Source: Bacteroides propionicifaciens DSM 19291 = JCM 14649 (GTDB lineage: Bacteria; Bacteroidota; Bacteroidia; Bacteroidales; Bacteroidaceae). Taken from it: a stretch of DNA of 64,000 nucleotides. The notes beneath the pieces were generated by a model. That model did no database searches. It worked only from the letters and a program-made list of their open reading frames with translations, and was not told the DNA's origin. Location of the stretch: positions 62,001 through 126,000 of the forward strand of contig NZ_AQWS01000001.1 in the NCBI RefSeq assembly GCF_000375405.1. The letters are read 5' to 3'. Below, piece by piece: positions 45,401-54,040 of this stretch; position 1 is the first letter of the stretch, and every line of letters begins with the position of its first letter. The position numbers and the translations under genes are program-made.

Positions 45401-47791
45401 CTATTGATTTAGCAGGCGCACCTCTGTTATTTTGTTCGTCATATCACCTTGTTTGGTAGGTGTAAATTTGATGATTAAACGCTGTTTGCCTTTTTCGCTT
45501 TGTGGGATATTGATGTACATGGTTTGCAAATCATCGCCTTTATCTCCCTTCATATTTTGATTGAAAACTTCGATGTCGTTGATGGTGATTCGTAGATTTC
45601 GATGGTGGTCTTTGTCAAAATAAGCGACGTAGAGTTGTTTCGCATCTTTGTTCTCATTTTTCAGTTGGTAGCTAAAATATCCTTTGCATTCTCTCCAACT
45701 GATGCCATCCACAGAACCCGTCCACGAGTCGTCGAATTGAATAAAATGATCCGATTCGGGTTGTTGCTCTCCACAAGTTAGGCGGTCTATTGTTCTATTA
45801 TTCAGAGCCTCGCGCTCTTTCTCCTCTTGTTCTATTTTCGTCTGAATTTCCTTTACACTTTGCGTAGTGGCTTGCGCCCAATAAATGATATAACGAGCAT
45901 CGTGCAAGGTATAGAACGGAATGAGCTCTAGCCCTCCCTCATATTTTTGCGGAAAGAGATTTGTTAAACTAAAAGTAAGTGGCTTGTTAGCAACAGGTTT
46001 CAACTGATTTGTAAGTTCATTGACTTCGGATACAATGATGGGCATTTCGTTCAACGACAGTTGTTTGCCATGTGCAATATGTCCACCTCGGCTATCGTCA
46101 GCAAAGAGCCCTTTCAGGTCTTCAGTACCTGTTTTGGCTGCTAGAACAATGGGTCCATAACGAAACGAGAAGTAGTTAGAATTGTCGGGCAATTGTTCTG
46201 TGGTGATGCGCATTGGCATTTCCATAGTCACTTTATCGCCTTTTTTCCACTTGCGATTGATGCTTACATAACTTGCTGGATTCTGTGAAACTGCAAGAGG
46301 CTTTCCATTGATACTAATTTTTAACGCACCTTTTTCTACCCACGATGGATAGCGTAGTTTTAAGGTGAAGTCTGTATTCTTTTGTGGCTCAATGGTCAAT
46401 TCTGTTTTAGCCTCATTCGGAAAATTATTTTGTTGAATAACTTTCACCTCCTTTTCTTTCCATTGCAAGGTGGAGGGAATGAAGAGGTTGACATACAATT
46501 CGTTTTCTGTATGTGCATAAATCATTTCGCCATATTTAGAGTGATTTTCGATGCCCGAACCTACACAGCACCACATACTTGTCTCTGGTTGCGAATAGAC
46601 ACGGTAGTGCCCTGGTCGCATTTGTGTAAAATAGACAAGCCCCCCAGTTTCGGGATGTTGCGACGACAGAATGTGATTGTATAATCCTCGTTCATAGTAG
46701 TCTATGTACTTTTCGTTGAGCGAGGTTTGGTACAACATTTTAGTCAGTCGGAGCATATTGTAAGTGTTGCAAGTTTCGGGTCCTTCGGTACTTTTTATCA
46801 TACGCTCAAAGTTGTGAGATGGGTGAAAATGCTCGTTGGCACTATTGCCCCCAATACACACCGAACGATGTTCTACCACCGTTTCCCAAAAGAACTGAGC
46901 CGCATTAGCCCAATTATTATCTCCCGAAATATCAGCAATACGTTTATAACCCAATACCTTAGGTATTTGAGTATTTGCGTGCATTCCTGTCAATTTATCT
47001 TCACCTTCTAACAATGGATTGAGTATTACGAGATGCGAAAAACGTTTGGCAAGTTGGATATATTTTTCGTCGCCACTAATGGCTGCCACATCTGCAAAGG
47101 TTTCGTTTAGCCCTCCATATTCGCTTCGTAGCATATCTTGCATTTGCTCGTCGCTTAGATTTTGGGTGAGGTCAATCATCCAATCTGTAAGTTCGAGGAG
47201 CATCGTTTTTGCTAATTCGCTATCTGCATATAAATAAGCATCTCTGAGCCCTGCATAGGTTTTGTGAATATTATAGAGCGGAACCCATTTGCCATTGAGC
47301 GCAAAGCCACTAGCCTTGATATTGCCTTGAGCTATCTGGCTCCACATGGTTTTGCTATCGGGCACACCACCAATATATCCGTTGCCGTTGGTGTCTTGTA
47401 TACGCTTCATTTCGTGGAGCATATAGTCTAATCGTTCTTTTATCTGCGTATCGGCTGTGGATGCGTACATCAACGACAATGCCGATAGATAATGCCCACC
47501 AATGTGTCCATCCAATCCCGTATTTTCCCAATTGGTATACGATTTTGCTTTGGGAGCCAGCCCCGCCTCTCGCACAAATGGGGCAAGAAGGCGGTCTGCA
47601 TCTAGGGCTAGCAAATATTGCTTGTTCAGTTGTTGAGCATGCTTGAACGGACTGGCAAGTAGGGTAACATCTTTCAGATGAAAGGTCTCTATCTGCTTAG
47701 TTGTTTGAGCATACATTCCCGTAGAAACAAGCAGATATGCTGCTGCAATGGAAAATATATTTTTGAAGTGTGAAACTAAATTCATAGCCAA
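45401..47791 (-). CDS. GH127/GH146-family beta-L-arabinofuranosidase
   Basis: A 796-residue exported enzyme (signal peptide near MYAQ) with the DUF1680 alpha/alpha barrel and C-terminal beta-domains. The zinc-thiolate centre typical of GH127 is visible: Glu339 and Cys341 in GPETCNTYNM and the Cys408-Cys409 pair in MWCCVGSG; by comparison with HypBA1 of Bifidobacterium, one of the paired Cys is the nucleophile. Other marks are GHIGGHYLSALSLMYA and YNIHKTYAGLRDAYLYA. It should release beta-linked L-arabinofuranose. Bacteroides thetaiotaomicron keeps a GH146 relative in its arabinan locus, so GH146 is the likelier of the two. The start codon lies directly against the stop of GH97, a tight operon. 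Confidence 0.92.
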   Translation of the reverse strand: MAMNLVSHFKNIFSIAAAYLLVSTGMYAQTTKQIETFHLKDVTLLASPFKHAQQLNKQYLLALDADRLLAPFVREAGLAPKAKSYTNWENTGLDGHIGGHYLSALSLMYASTADTQIKERLDYMLHEMKRIQDTNGNGYIGGVPDSKTMWSQIAQGNIKASGFALNGKWVPLYNIHKTYAGLRDAYLYADSELAKTMLLELTDWMIDLTQNLSDEQMQDMLRSEYGGLNETFADVAAISGDEKYIQLAKRFSHLVILNPLLEGEDKLTGMHANTQIPKVLGYKRIADISGDNNWANAAQFFWETVVEHRSVCIGGNSANEHFHPSHNFERMIKSTEGPETCNTYNMLRLTKMLYQTSLNEKYIDYYERGLYNHILSSQHPETGGLVYFTQMRPGHYRVYSQPETSMWCCVGSGIENHSKYGEMIYAHTENELYVNLFIPSTLQWKEKEVKVIQQNNFPNEAKTELTIEPQKNTDFTLKLRYPSWVEKGALKISINGKPLAVSQNPASYVSINRKWKKGDKVTMEMPMRITTEQLPDNSNYFSFRYGPIVLAAKTGTEDLKGLFADDSRGGHIAHGKQLSLNEMPIIVSEVNELTNQLKPVANKPLTFSLTNLFPQKYEGGLELIPFYTLHDARYIIYWAQATTQSVKEIQTKIEQEEKEREALNNRTIDRLTCGEQQPESDHFIQFDDSWTGSVDGISWRECKGYFSYQLKNENKDAKQLYVAYFDKDHHRNLRITINDIEVFNQNMKGDKGDDLQTMYINIPQSEKGKQRLIIKFTPTKQGDMTNKITEVRLLNQ

Positions 47792-49741
47792 TTAATTTGT
47801 AATAATTACTGCTCCCTCCGATTGTATTTCTATTGTCAATTCTCCTTTTTTATTGAGGCTCTTAGTTTCCAATTGTGGCGAACGATCTTTTTTGTCCGAA
47901 TACATTTGCAGTTTGCTTGTGTTGTTGAACATGGGCAAATTGATGGTGATTTTTTTAGCATTTTTTTCTGCATTTATGGCTGCCACATACCACTTGTCTT
48001 GATGACGACGAGCCAGCACTACATATTTGCCAGGATAGCCATCAATCAAAACTGTCTCGTTCCATGTTGTAGGCACGTTTTTCATAAAGTCGATTACCAA
48101 GTTGTCGCAGTCCGTGAGGTTGTTGGGTGCTATTGCAAACATTTGCACAGGGCTTTGGAAGAGAACAGCAGTAGCTAGTTGAAAGATGTCTGTTGTTTTT
48201 CTTATTTGCCCTCCATCATTTGTTCTGTTATGACGCTTGTTGAGTAGCACAGGACCAAATTCCATAGAGGCAACGCTGTTGCGAATGAAGGGATGCAGCG
48301 TAGCATTATATGCCTCAGCATCGTTTGCATCTTGCGAAAAAATGAGATTCTCAGATGCCAACACAGCCTCGCTGCCCACAAAGTTGGGATACATACGCTC
48401 CCATCCACGAGGTAGGGTGCAACCATGAAAAATAACCATAATGCCATAGTCGTTGGCATCGGACAATATGTCTTCGTAGAGTTTCATGGTTTCTTGTTTG
48501 TCTCCTCCAAAGAAGTCTACTTTTATTCCTTTGATGCCATGTTCTTTCAGCCATTTCATTTCAGCCTTGCGAGCCACCGATGTGTGCATACATTGTTTTG
48601 CACCTTGTGGAGCATCATTCCAGTAACCATTAGAGTTGTACCATAGAAACACATCTACTCCTTTCGATTGTGCATATTTGAATAACGAGGGCATACGCTC
48701 ACGTCCAATTTGCTTATCCCACAACCCATCAATCAATACATATTCATAACCTAAGTCTGCTGCGAGATTGATATATGCCACTTGGTCGTCATAGTTCAAA
48801 CTATGGTCTTGCCACATTATCCAGCTCCATGTAGAACGTCCAAACTTGTAATCAGTCGAAGGTTTGTACAAAGGCTCTACTACATCAAAAGGAATAGTGG
48901 TTTCTACTATTGGTTTCAAGTTGTCTGCTACCGTAATTGTTCTCCATGGTGTTTCGCCAGGTAGTGCTATTGCAGGGTTTGCCATGCCCATGCCATTGTT
49001 TTCTCCCGCCTCGGGGAAAGCCACGGTGTATAATCCGTCTTTTGTGCCTTCGCTTAGTTTAGATGCACAGTATAAGCTGCTTACGCCCGTTTCTGAAACG
49101 AGTGCCCAGCCATTGTCTCCCACATGGAATAGTCCTGGGAAGGTGTAGCCCACGCCATATTTTGATGGTGTGCCAAGTGCCTCATCAGGAATATACTCTT
49201 CCTCGTAGCTAGGCTTGGTTTGTTTCCAGCCTATCATTGGTGTGGCTTGCGGTGTGAGGAAAGTGGTGGTGAAATCGGGAAACTTAAACCCTGTCATCTC
49301 TTTTTGGATAATGCAACGAGCCGTTTCTCCATTTTGTGCCAAGGTATATTTCAATGCAATGTCGTTGTTGCTGACACGCATTACAAGGCTCATCTTTTCT
49401 TTTTTTGGTGTTTCGTAATTCAGAATCACCTCATTTGCTAGATAGTGAACCTCAGTTTGTTTTATACGATTTTGAGAATAGTGTTTATCTATTACCGATT
49501 CTTTGGTGTCTATTAGTTTTAGGTTTTTACTAAAATCGCTCACACTAGTCACCATGCCCAGAGGCGAGTCTTCTAGTATAGCTTTCTCTTTGTAAAAGAC
49601 ATTGTACTTGATTTCGCCAGCGGTATTTAAACTGATATTTACTTTCAGATTTTTGTCTGGACTTGCTATCAACGTGTTTTTTGCTTGCAAGTGTAGCAAA
49701 CAGAAAAGGGATAGTGCAAAAAGGGATAGTGCTTTTCTCAT
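47792..49741 (-). CDS. GH97 glycoside hydrolase, probable retaining alpha-galactosidase/beta-L-arabinopyranosidase
   Basis: A 649-residue exported enzyme (signal peptide near LQAK) with the GH97 layout: N-terminal beta-sandwich (NISLNTAGEIKYNVFYKEKA), TIM barrel and C-terminal beta-domain. GH97 holds inverting alpha-glucosidases such as SusB and retaining alpha-galactosidases such as BT1871; retaining members have an Asp nucleophile in a KVDF motif. Here Asp409 in GIKVDFFGG fits the retaining type, with Glu458 (GSEAV) as a candidate acid/base. Beta-L-arabinopyranose and alpha-D-galactose have the same ring geometry, and a GH97 acting on both is known from Bacteroides thetaiotaomicron, which suits the AraR-controlled setting. 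First gene of its operon, behind twin operators. Confidence 0.9.
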   Translation of the reverse strand: MRKALSLFALSLFCLLHLQAKNTLIASPDKNLKVNISLNTAGEIKYNVFYKEKAILEDSPLGMVTSVSDFSKNLKLIDTKESVIDKHYSQNRIKQTEVHYLANEVILNYETPKKEKMSLVMRVSNNDIALKYTLAQNGETARCIIQKEMTGFKFPDFTTTFLTPQATPMIGWKQTKPSYEEEYIPDEALGTPSKYGVGYTFPGLFHVGDNGWALVSETGVSSLYCASKLSEGTKDGLYTVAFPEAGENNGMGMANPAIALPGETPWRTITVADNLKPIVETTIPFDVVEPLYKPSTDYKFGRSTWSWIMWQDHSLNYDDQVAYINLAADLGYEYVLIDGLWDKQIGRERMPSLFKYAQSKGVDVFLWYNSNGYWNDAPQGAKQCMHTSVARKAEMKWLKEHGIKGIKVDFFGGDKQETMKLYEDILSDANDYGIMVIFHGCTLPRGWERMYPNFVGSEAVLASENLIFSQDANDAEAYNATLHPFIRNSVASMEFGPVLLNKRHNRTNDGGQIRKTTDIFQLATAVLFQSPVQMFAIAPNNLTDCDNLVIDFMKNVPTTWNETVLIDGYPGKYVVLARRHQDKWYVAAINAEKNAKKITINLPMFNNTSKLQMYSDKKDRSPQLETKSLNKKGELTIEIQSEGAVIITN

Positions 49742-49785
49742 TTCAAGATTATATTAAATTAGATTATTATTTCGTGTTCTCAGTA

Positions 49786-49806
49786 TAAGTGTTTCAATTA
49801 CACTTG
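49786..49806. promoter_or_regulatory. AraR operator 1 upstream of GH97 (7-base spacer)
   Basis: TAAGTGT-N7-ACACTTG, matching the galM-proximal operator in 13 of 14 arm positions and in spacer length. It is 45 bases from the GH97 start codon. It supports control of arabinoside-cleaving enzymes by AraR. Confidence 0.8.
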
Positions 49807-49819
49807 CAAGATATTTAAT

Positions 49820-49841
49820 TAAGTGTAATATTGTACACTTA
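49820..49841. promoter_or_regulatory. AraR operator 2 upstream of GH97 (8-base spacer)
   Basis: TAAGTGT-N8-ACACTTA with perfect arms. Start-to-start distance to operator 1 is 34 bases, against 35 at galM. A TATCTTGC sequence between the pair on the minus strand is a possible -7 element. Confidence 0.8.
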
Positions 49842-49845
49842 TAAA

Positions 49846-49860
49846 TGTGTTGTAAAACAT
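49846..49860. promoter_or_regulatory. Conserved 15-mer upstream of the GH97 operators
   Basis: The identical TGTGTTGTAAAACAT is found at 38193-38207 before galM. Here it is 4 bases beyond the distal operator and about 65 bases from the left end of the IS21 element, so the insertion left it intact. Confidence 0.5.
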
Positions 49861-49999
49861 ATTTGTTTTTATCTCGTTTGTTATGAGGCTGTTATCTCCT
49901 ATCTTAAAGAGTGGGGGTGTATATGATAATTGAAAAAGGGTCCACTTTCTACTTGAAAAGTATACCATTTAGGAAGGATTTTCAAAGAACGTAAAAGCG

Positions 50000-50770
50000 T
50001 TATTTAGTTAACTCTTTTGATAACATTTTTTCAGTTTCTTTAACACGATATGATTGTCCATTCATACTAATAAGATGTGCTTTGTGGGTCAACCTATCTA
50101 CCATTGCAGCCACTAATACTTTGTCTTTTACGATTTCTCCCCACCTATCAAAAGCCAGATTTGTTGTGATGATTGTTGCTTTCTTTCCAGCTCTGAGCGA
50201 CAGATGGTTAAATAGTAATTCTCCACCTTCTTTATCGCAACTTACATACCCAAATTCATCACAAATTACTAAATCGTAGCGTTGAAAACGTAGCTCCAAC
50301 TGCCTCAAACTCTTCTGCGAGCGACATTCTCTAATTTGAGTTAGCAGGTGTGGAACAGAGGTGAAAAACACTGTGCAACCCTCCAAACAAGCTTTTATTC
50401 CTAACCCGATGGATAAATGTGTTTTTCCAGTTCCAGGATTTCCACAAAAGACGATGTTGCGTCCTTCCTTGATAAAATCTAAGGTTTCTAGCTCTGGTAG
50501 AACAAGTTGTCCCTCTTTAGGAAGTTCTTCTCTGACTAACTCTTGAAGATATTTGAGCTCAGGAAAACCAGCTCTTCGGATGCGTTGCTTGCGCTTATTT
50601 TCAGTCCTAAGGGCAACTTCTTTGCTTAGAAGCTGGCACAGAAGCGTTCTGTACGTCCAGTTCTGCTCTGTTCCAAGTGTAATAAAATCGTCGAGTTCAT
50701 CTTTTATCACACTGATTTTTAACTCTTTGGCATAGTCTTTTATGCGTTCTTTTTCTGATAATTCTTCCAT
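50000..50770 (-). CDS. istB: IS21 helper ATPase IstB
   Basis: A 256-residue AAA+ ATPase related to DnaA/DnaC. Walker A is GNPGTGKTHLSIGLG (about 112-126), Walker B is YDLVICDEFGYV (about 166-177), and a sensor-like TTNLAFDRWGEI follows. IstB binds target DNA and works with IstA to capture the insertion site. It is intact in length and motifs and starts 16 bases after the istA stop, the standard IS21 arrangement. Confidence 0.95.
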   Translation of the reverse strand: MEELSEKERIKDYAKELKISVIKDELDDFITLGTEQNWTYRTLLCQLLSKEVALRTENKRKQRIRRAGFPELKYLQELVREELPKEGQLVLPELETLDFIKEGRNIVFCGNPGTGKTHLSIGLGIKACLEGCTVFFTSVPHLLTQIRECRSQKSLRQLELRFQRYDLVICDEFGYVSCDKEGGELLFNHLSLRAGKKATIITTNLAFDRWGEIVKDKVLVAAMVDRLTHKAHLISMNGQSYRVKETEKMLSKELTK

Positions 50771-50786
50771 GTTTCTAGTCTTTAAA

Positions 50787-52367
50787 TTAATGTTTGTAAT
50801 TGTCCATCATACGAGATATAGAGGATAATATTTGAGGCGAACCATCCTCTATATCAATCGATTGCTCTTTGTTTGCTTTTGGATGTAACAGGTTCAAGAC
50901 CTCGTCTTTGGGCTCTTTTAGGGCATGCATCATGGTTTTTATTTGATCTGCTGATACTTGGCTTATACCTCTAAATTCCAAGTCCTGATAAGCTGCTATA
51001 ATATCTAAGCCTGTAAAGTTCTGATCCAAAGCATATTGTAGGAGCAATACAAAATCCTTTGGTTTGTCCTTAAACTGTTTGTCAAACAACTTTTGTATAC
51101 CTTCAGGCATCTTCTGAAGAGCCAAGGAACTATGTACAGCTCCAGGCTTGCGCAATAAAGTATTTAGATAGTGTTCTAACTTTATGCTCCAACCAGCTGG
51201 ATAATAGATGCGCTCGTGAACAGCTATCTTTTGATTTTGATAGAGCATAACGAGTTTTTCGGAGTAGATTTTCACATCCACAAGCTTACCCACCAAGGTG
51301 TCAGGAACGGAGTAGTGAGAGGCTTTCATGCAAATAGTTGACCACTTATCTACCTTGTAAGTCTCTAGCTCAAAGCACCCCATCTCATTATGATATGCTC
51401 TGAGAGCAGCCAACTCAGCCTCTAATTTAGATTTCTTGCCCACAGTAGAGGAGCTACCTTCTTCTGTGTTAATACGTTTACAAGTTGTAGACAGTTGGTT
51501 TCGAGCTTCTTCTAGACTGTCAAAACGTAGAAGAACACTAAAAGCTTTGCGACGAATATACTCTACGCTACGTTCTATATGCCCTTTTTCCCAACCTGCA
51601 CGAGCATTACAGAAGCGATAATGACATTGATAGAAGTTACTTAAGCGAAGTAGAGCTTCGGTAGGCTTCTTTTCTGCACCTACAAACTCCTTGATAGCCA
51701 CACGCATATTGTCATAAACCATCACGCTAGGAGCACCACCAACCTCTTTAAAAAAGTTGCGATGAGACTCCATAAAAGCTAGCGTATTTTGATGACGAAA
51801 AAGCCATGCATAACGACCATTGCTATGACTGAAGGTAAAAACAGCCATATAAAACCTCTGCTGTTTGCCTCTAATGTAAAGCTTGACCTCGCCCCAATCG
51901 AACTCACAGCTCTCACCAGGAGGATGATAGCCACGAATAAAAGCTTCTTTGGAGGATGGAAGAGTTTTATTTTTGACCTCTTTGATATATTTACAAACTC
52001 CAGAGTAACTTACCTTAAAACCCTTGGAAAGAGCAAGTTCATAAATATCGATACCTACCATACATTGCTTCCTGAGACCATTGGCTCGTTTACGAGCATT
52101 ATCTTTAAGGCAACTGTCAATCAGCTCTTGCAGGGCTCCTGTAATCACTTTACGCTTACGCGAGGAGCTATCATAAGTAGGTTTACGAGTCAAGAGTGTC
52201 TCCAGAGAAGCTTCGGGATCAGCCGAAGAAAGAGATGCTTCATACTCACTAATAACCTTAGCTACAGTCTTACGATTAATTTCTAAAGTTCTGCCTATAG
52301 CTCGTTTACTATAGCCCAGAGTGCGATACATGTGTATTATTTGTTGTCGATCCACCATTGTAATCAT
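50787..52367 (-). CDS. istA: IS21 transposase IstA
   Basis: A 526-residue DDE transposase. Residues about 1-45 carry a helix-turn-helix (TLGYSKRAIGRTLEINRKTV). The integrase core follows: first Asp in CEFDWGEVKLY, second Asp in VMVYDNMRVAIK and Glu in EKGHIERSVEYI. A C-terminal beta-domain (YSVPDTLVGKLVDVKIYSEK) agrees with Mu-type transposases. No frameshift or stop is seen, so the element may still be active. An alternative start lies three codons in. Confidence 0.95.
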   Translation of the reverse strand: MITMVDRQQIIHMYRTLGYSKRAIGRTLEINRKTVAKVISEYEASLSSADPEASLETLLTRKPTYDSSSRKRKVITGALQELIDSCLKDNARKRANGLRKQCMVGIDIYELALSKGFKVSYSGVCKYIKEVKNKTLPSSKEAFIRGYHPPGESCEFDWGEVKLYIRGKQQRFYMAVFTFSHSNGRYAWLFRHQNTLAFMESHRNFFKEVGGAPSVMVYDNMRVAIKEFVGAEKKPTEALLRLSNFYQCHYRFCNARAGWEKGHIERSVEYIRRKAFSVLLRFDSLEEARNQLSTTCKRINTEEGSSSTVGKKSKLEAELAALRAYHNEMGCFELETYKVDKWSTICMKASHYSVPDTLVGKLVDVKIYSEKLVMLYQNQKIAVHERIYYPAGWSIKLEHYLNTLLRKPGAVHSSLALQKMPEGIQKLFDKQFKDKPKDFVLLLQYALDQNFTGLDIIAAYQDLEFRGISQVSADQIKTMMHALKEPKDEVLNLLHPKANKEQSIDIEDGSPQILSSISRMMDNYKH

Positions 52368-52536
52368 TTTATCCTTTGTGTGTTTATAATCAAAGACACA
52401 AAGGAGTTTATAATGTTAGTAATTGTTAATAAGAATGACTGGTTTTAACTTACAGTGAAAAGAAAAACAAGTCAATCTTACCTCCTTAGGTGGTATACTT
52501 TTCGAGTAGATTAGTGGAGTACTTTTGGATTATTAT

Positions 52537-52821
52537 TTACACTTCATTACTATATTCGCAAGACAATATATAATAGAAACATGAAAAATCATTTGACACA
52601 TTCAATATTTTCGGAACCATGTCAGGATAGAGATCAATAACATCTCCCTTTTTAAAAATATGTCTCTTCCAATATAAAGAGATAATAGCTTGTCCTGATT
52701 GACATATAAGAATAGTATTTCCACAAACATTTAGTAGTCTTCCGGTATGATTTTTCATATCGGACACTCCAATTGCATAGGGTTTATTCTGAGTTATAAT
52801 ACTTGAATCAATCTTTAGCAT
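52537..52821 (-). pseudogene. N-terminal stub of a cupin-type (AraC-like) regulator, cut at the IS21 end
   Basis: A 94-residue open frame that stops within about 5 bases of the right end of the IS21 element. The sequence is a small beta-rich sensor-like domain (TILICQSGQAIISLYWKRHI, FKKGDVIDLYPDM) as found at the N-terminus of AraC-family regulators of Bacteroidota. The helix-turn-helix half expected after it is missing: beyond the other IS end there is only about 85 bases of the GH97 promoter. So insertion was accompanied or followed by loss of DNA. The regulator reading is inference from the domain's look; a free-standing small cupin-like protein is the alternative. Confidence 0.55.
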
Positions 52822-52965
52822 ATTCCTATTTTTACCACAAATGTGCTTATAAAAAGCGGTATTTTCAAGTTTTAGTTTCTAAAAGTACCTAATAATAACA
52901 AATTCTAACCTTATTCCAGTCCCCCCATAGTTTTAACTTTGTCTTATCTCAAATTTTAAGTAGAT

Positions 52966-53631
52966 ATGATGAAACAGCAGAAGACTACAGGTCTAATCAT
53001 TTTAAGAAAAATACAAAGACATGATTATGTATTGCTGGAAAAAGACATCTGCAAAACATGGCATTTAACAGAGTCTTTTGGAGATAAAACGGCGATGTTG
53101 CTTTCAAAAGCCTACCTCAGCTATAATCTAATATATCAGACATTTAATCGAGTTGTAGTCGTAAATAAACAAACGGTGGGTATCATTGCCGGTAATAATA
53201 AACAAAAGCAGAAAGCTCACCTTAAATATGTGATACGATTATTTTTAGCTATATTACAATTATTACTTACAAAAGAGGGGCGCTCTGGATTAAAGAGTTT
53301 TTTCGAAATGAATAAAATATACAAAAAACTCATGAAAAATAGTGGGAGAAATTACGGCGGTAAACTTTCATTTTTCGTGATTAATCCAGCATATTGCGGT
53401 TTAGGATTGGGAAAGAAACTTTTTCAAAGCTTTATTCAGTATCTGGAAGAAGAAAAAGTTGAAACCTTCTATTTGTATACTGACACTTATTGTAATTATC
53501 AATTTTATGATAAACAAGGTATGCAAAAAAGGATCGAAGAAAAATGTGTGTTTTTCTTTGGCAATGATGAACTTAGAGAGAAATTTCTCATTACCTATTT
53601 CCTGTATGACTATAATTTTCAATGGAAATAA
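52966..53631 (+). CDS. GNAT-family N-acetyltransferase
   Basis: A 221-residue protein with the acetyl-CoA-binding signature of GNAT enzymes, FVINPAYCGLGLGKKLFQSF (about 136-155, with the Q/R-x-x-G-x-G/A-like CGLGLGK), followed by FYLYTDTYCNYQFYDKQGM (about 165-183), the usual beta5-helix region. The N-terminal half includes a long hydrophobic helix (about 88-104, VIRLFLAILQLLLTKEG) that is unusual in small GNATs. Substrate is unknown. It is divergent from the truncated regulator, which suggests that regulator once controlled it. Codon use is more A/T-rich than that of the sugar loci, in keeping with foreign origin. Confidence 0.82.
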   Translation: MMKQQKTTGLIILRKIQRHDYVLLEKDICKTWHLTESFGDKTAMLLSKAYLSYNLIYQTFNRVVVVNKQTVGIIAGNNKQKQKAHLKYVIRLFLAILQLLLTKEGRSGLKSFFEMNKIYKKLMKNSGRNYGGKLSFFVINPAYCGLGLGKKLFQSFIQYLEEEKVETFYLYTDTYCNYQFYDKQGMQKRIEEKCVFFFGNDELREKFLITYFLYDYNFQWK

Positions 53632-53689
53632 TTAAATAGGATGTTTTATCTCTCCATATGATGCAGATAAAGATTTAAATATAACCTAA

Positions 53690-53990
53690 TTAAAATTCTT
53701 TTTTTAGTTTTTCTGCTGTTATTATGGTATCTCCGAATTTATCAGGATGGGAAATACTGAACATTTTTCCATGTAATTGAGATAGCAAGTTCAAAAATTC
53801 CGTTATCCTATACGATTTTACGACAACTTTAGAGGGCAATGGGAGTACCTAATACGATACTACCATAAAACGGATTAACGATATTGATACACCCTCGGCA
53901 TTCCTTTTCTTCTACCGAATTTGTAGGCAGGTTAATGGAATACTCATTCTGGAGTAACCCATTTTTCTACACAACACGATATTAAGTTCT
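53690..53990 (-). pseudogene. Frameshifted remnant of an unrecognised gene
   Basis: On the minus strand two adjoining frames read like one protein. The upstream part includes LLQNEYSINLPTNSVEE and CRGCINIVNPFYGSIVLG, and the downstream part LPSKVVVKSYRITEFLNLL and HPDKFGDTIITAEKLKKEF before a TAA at 53690. They meet near 53850, where a one-base change of frame is needed, and an amber lies in frame at the upstream edge. No start codon fits. I do not recognise the family. This fills most of the 409-base stretch between the acetyltransferase and the Fur-family gene. Confidence 0.4.
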
Positions 53991-54012
53991 ATTATTCGTT
54001 GATAACCTTAAC

Positions 54013-54031
54013 TTTTGCTATTTTTGCAAAA
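54013..54031. promoter_or_regulatory. Promoter and possible operator of the Fur-family gene
   Basis: TTTTGC-TATTTTT-GCAAAA is a perfect 6-7-6 inverted repeat. It includes TATTTTTG (54019-54026), a consensus -7 element, with a TTG at 53999-54001 as possible upstream element. The ATG follows at 54041. Overlap of palindrome and -7 element suggests self-repression. Confidence 0.5.
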
Positions 54032-54040
54032 AGAAAAGAT

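Larger units (their letters stand above)
49926..52533 (-). mobile_element. IS21-family insertion sequence
   Basis: The istA/istB gene pair is flanked by imperfect inverted repeats. Left: ATAAT, TCCACT, then GAAAAGTATACCA (about 49926-49976). Right, read on the other strand: the same blocks at about 52483-52533. Length, about 2.6 kb, is usual for IS21. Exact ends are uncertain by a few bases because the outermost repeat bases are poorly conserved, and I could not identify a target duplication. Both genes face left, towards the GH97 promoter. The right end abuts a truncated regulator gene. Confidence 0.88.

Noticed and set aside
53999-54040. Upstream TTG start adding 14 residues to the Fur-family protein
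   Set aside because: The segment contains the palindrome and -7 element, so it is promoter, not coding; ATG 54041 gives the normal family N-terminus.
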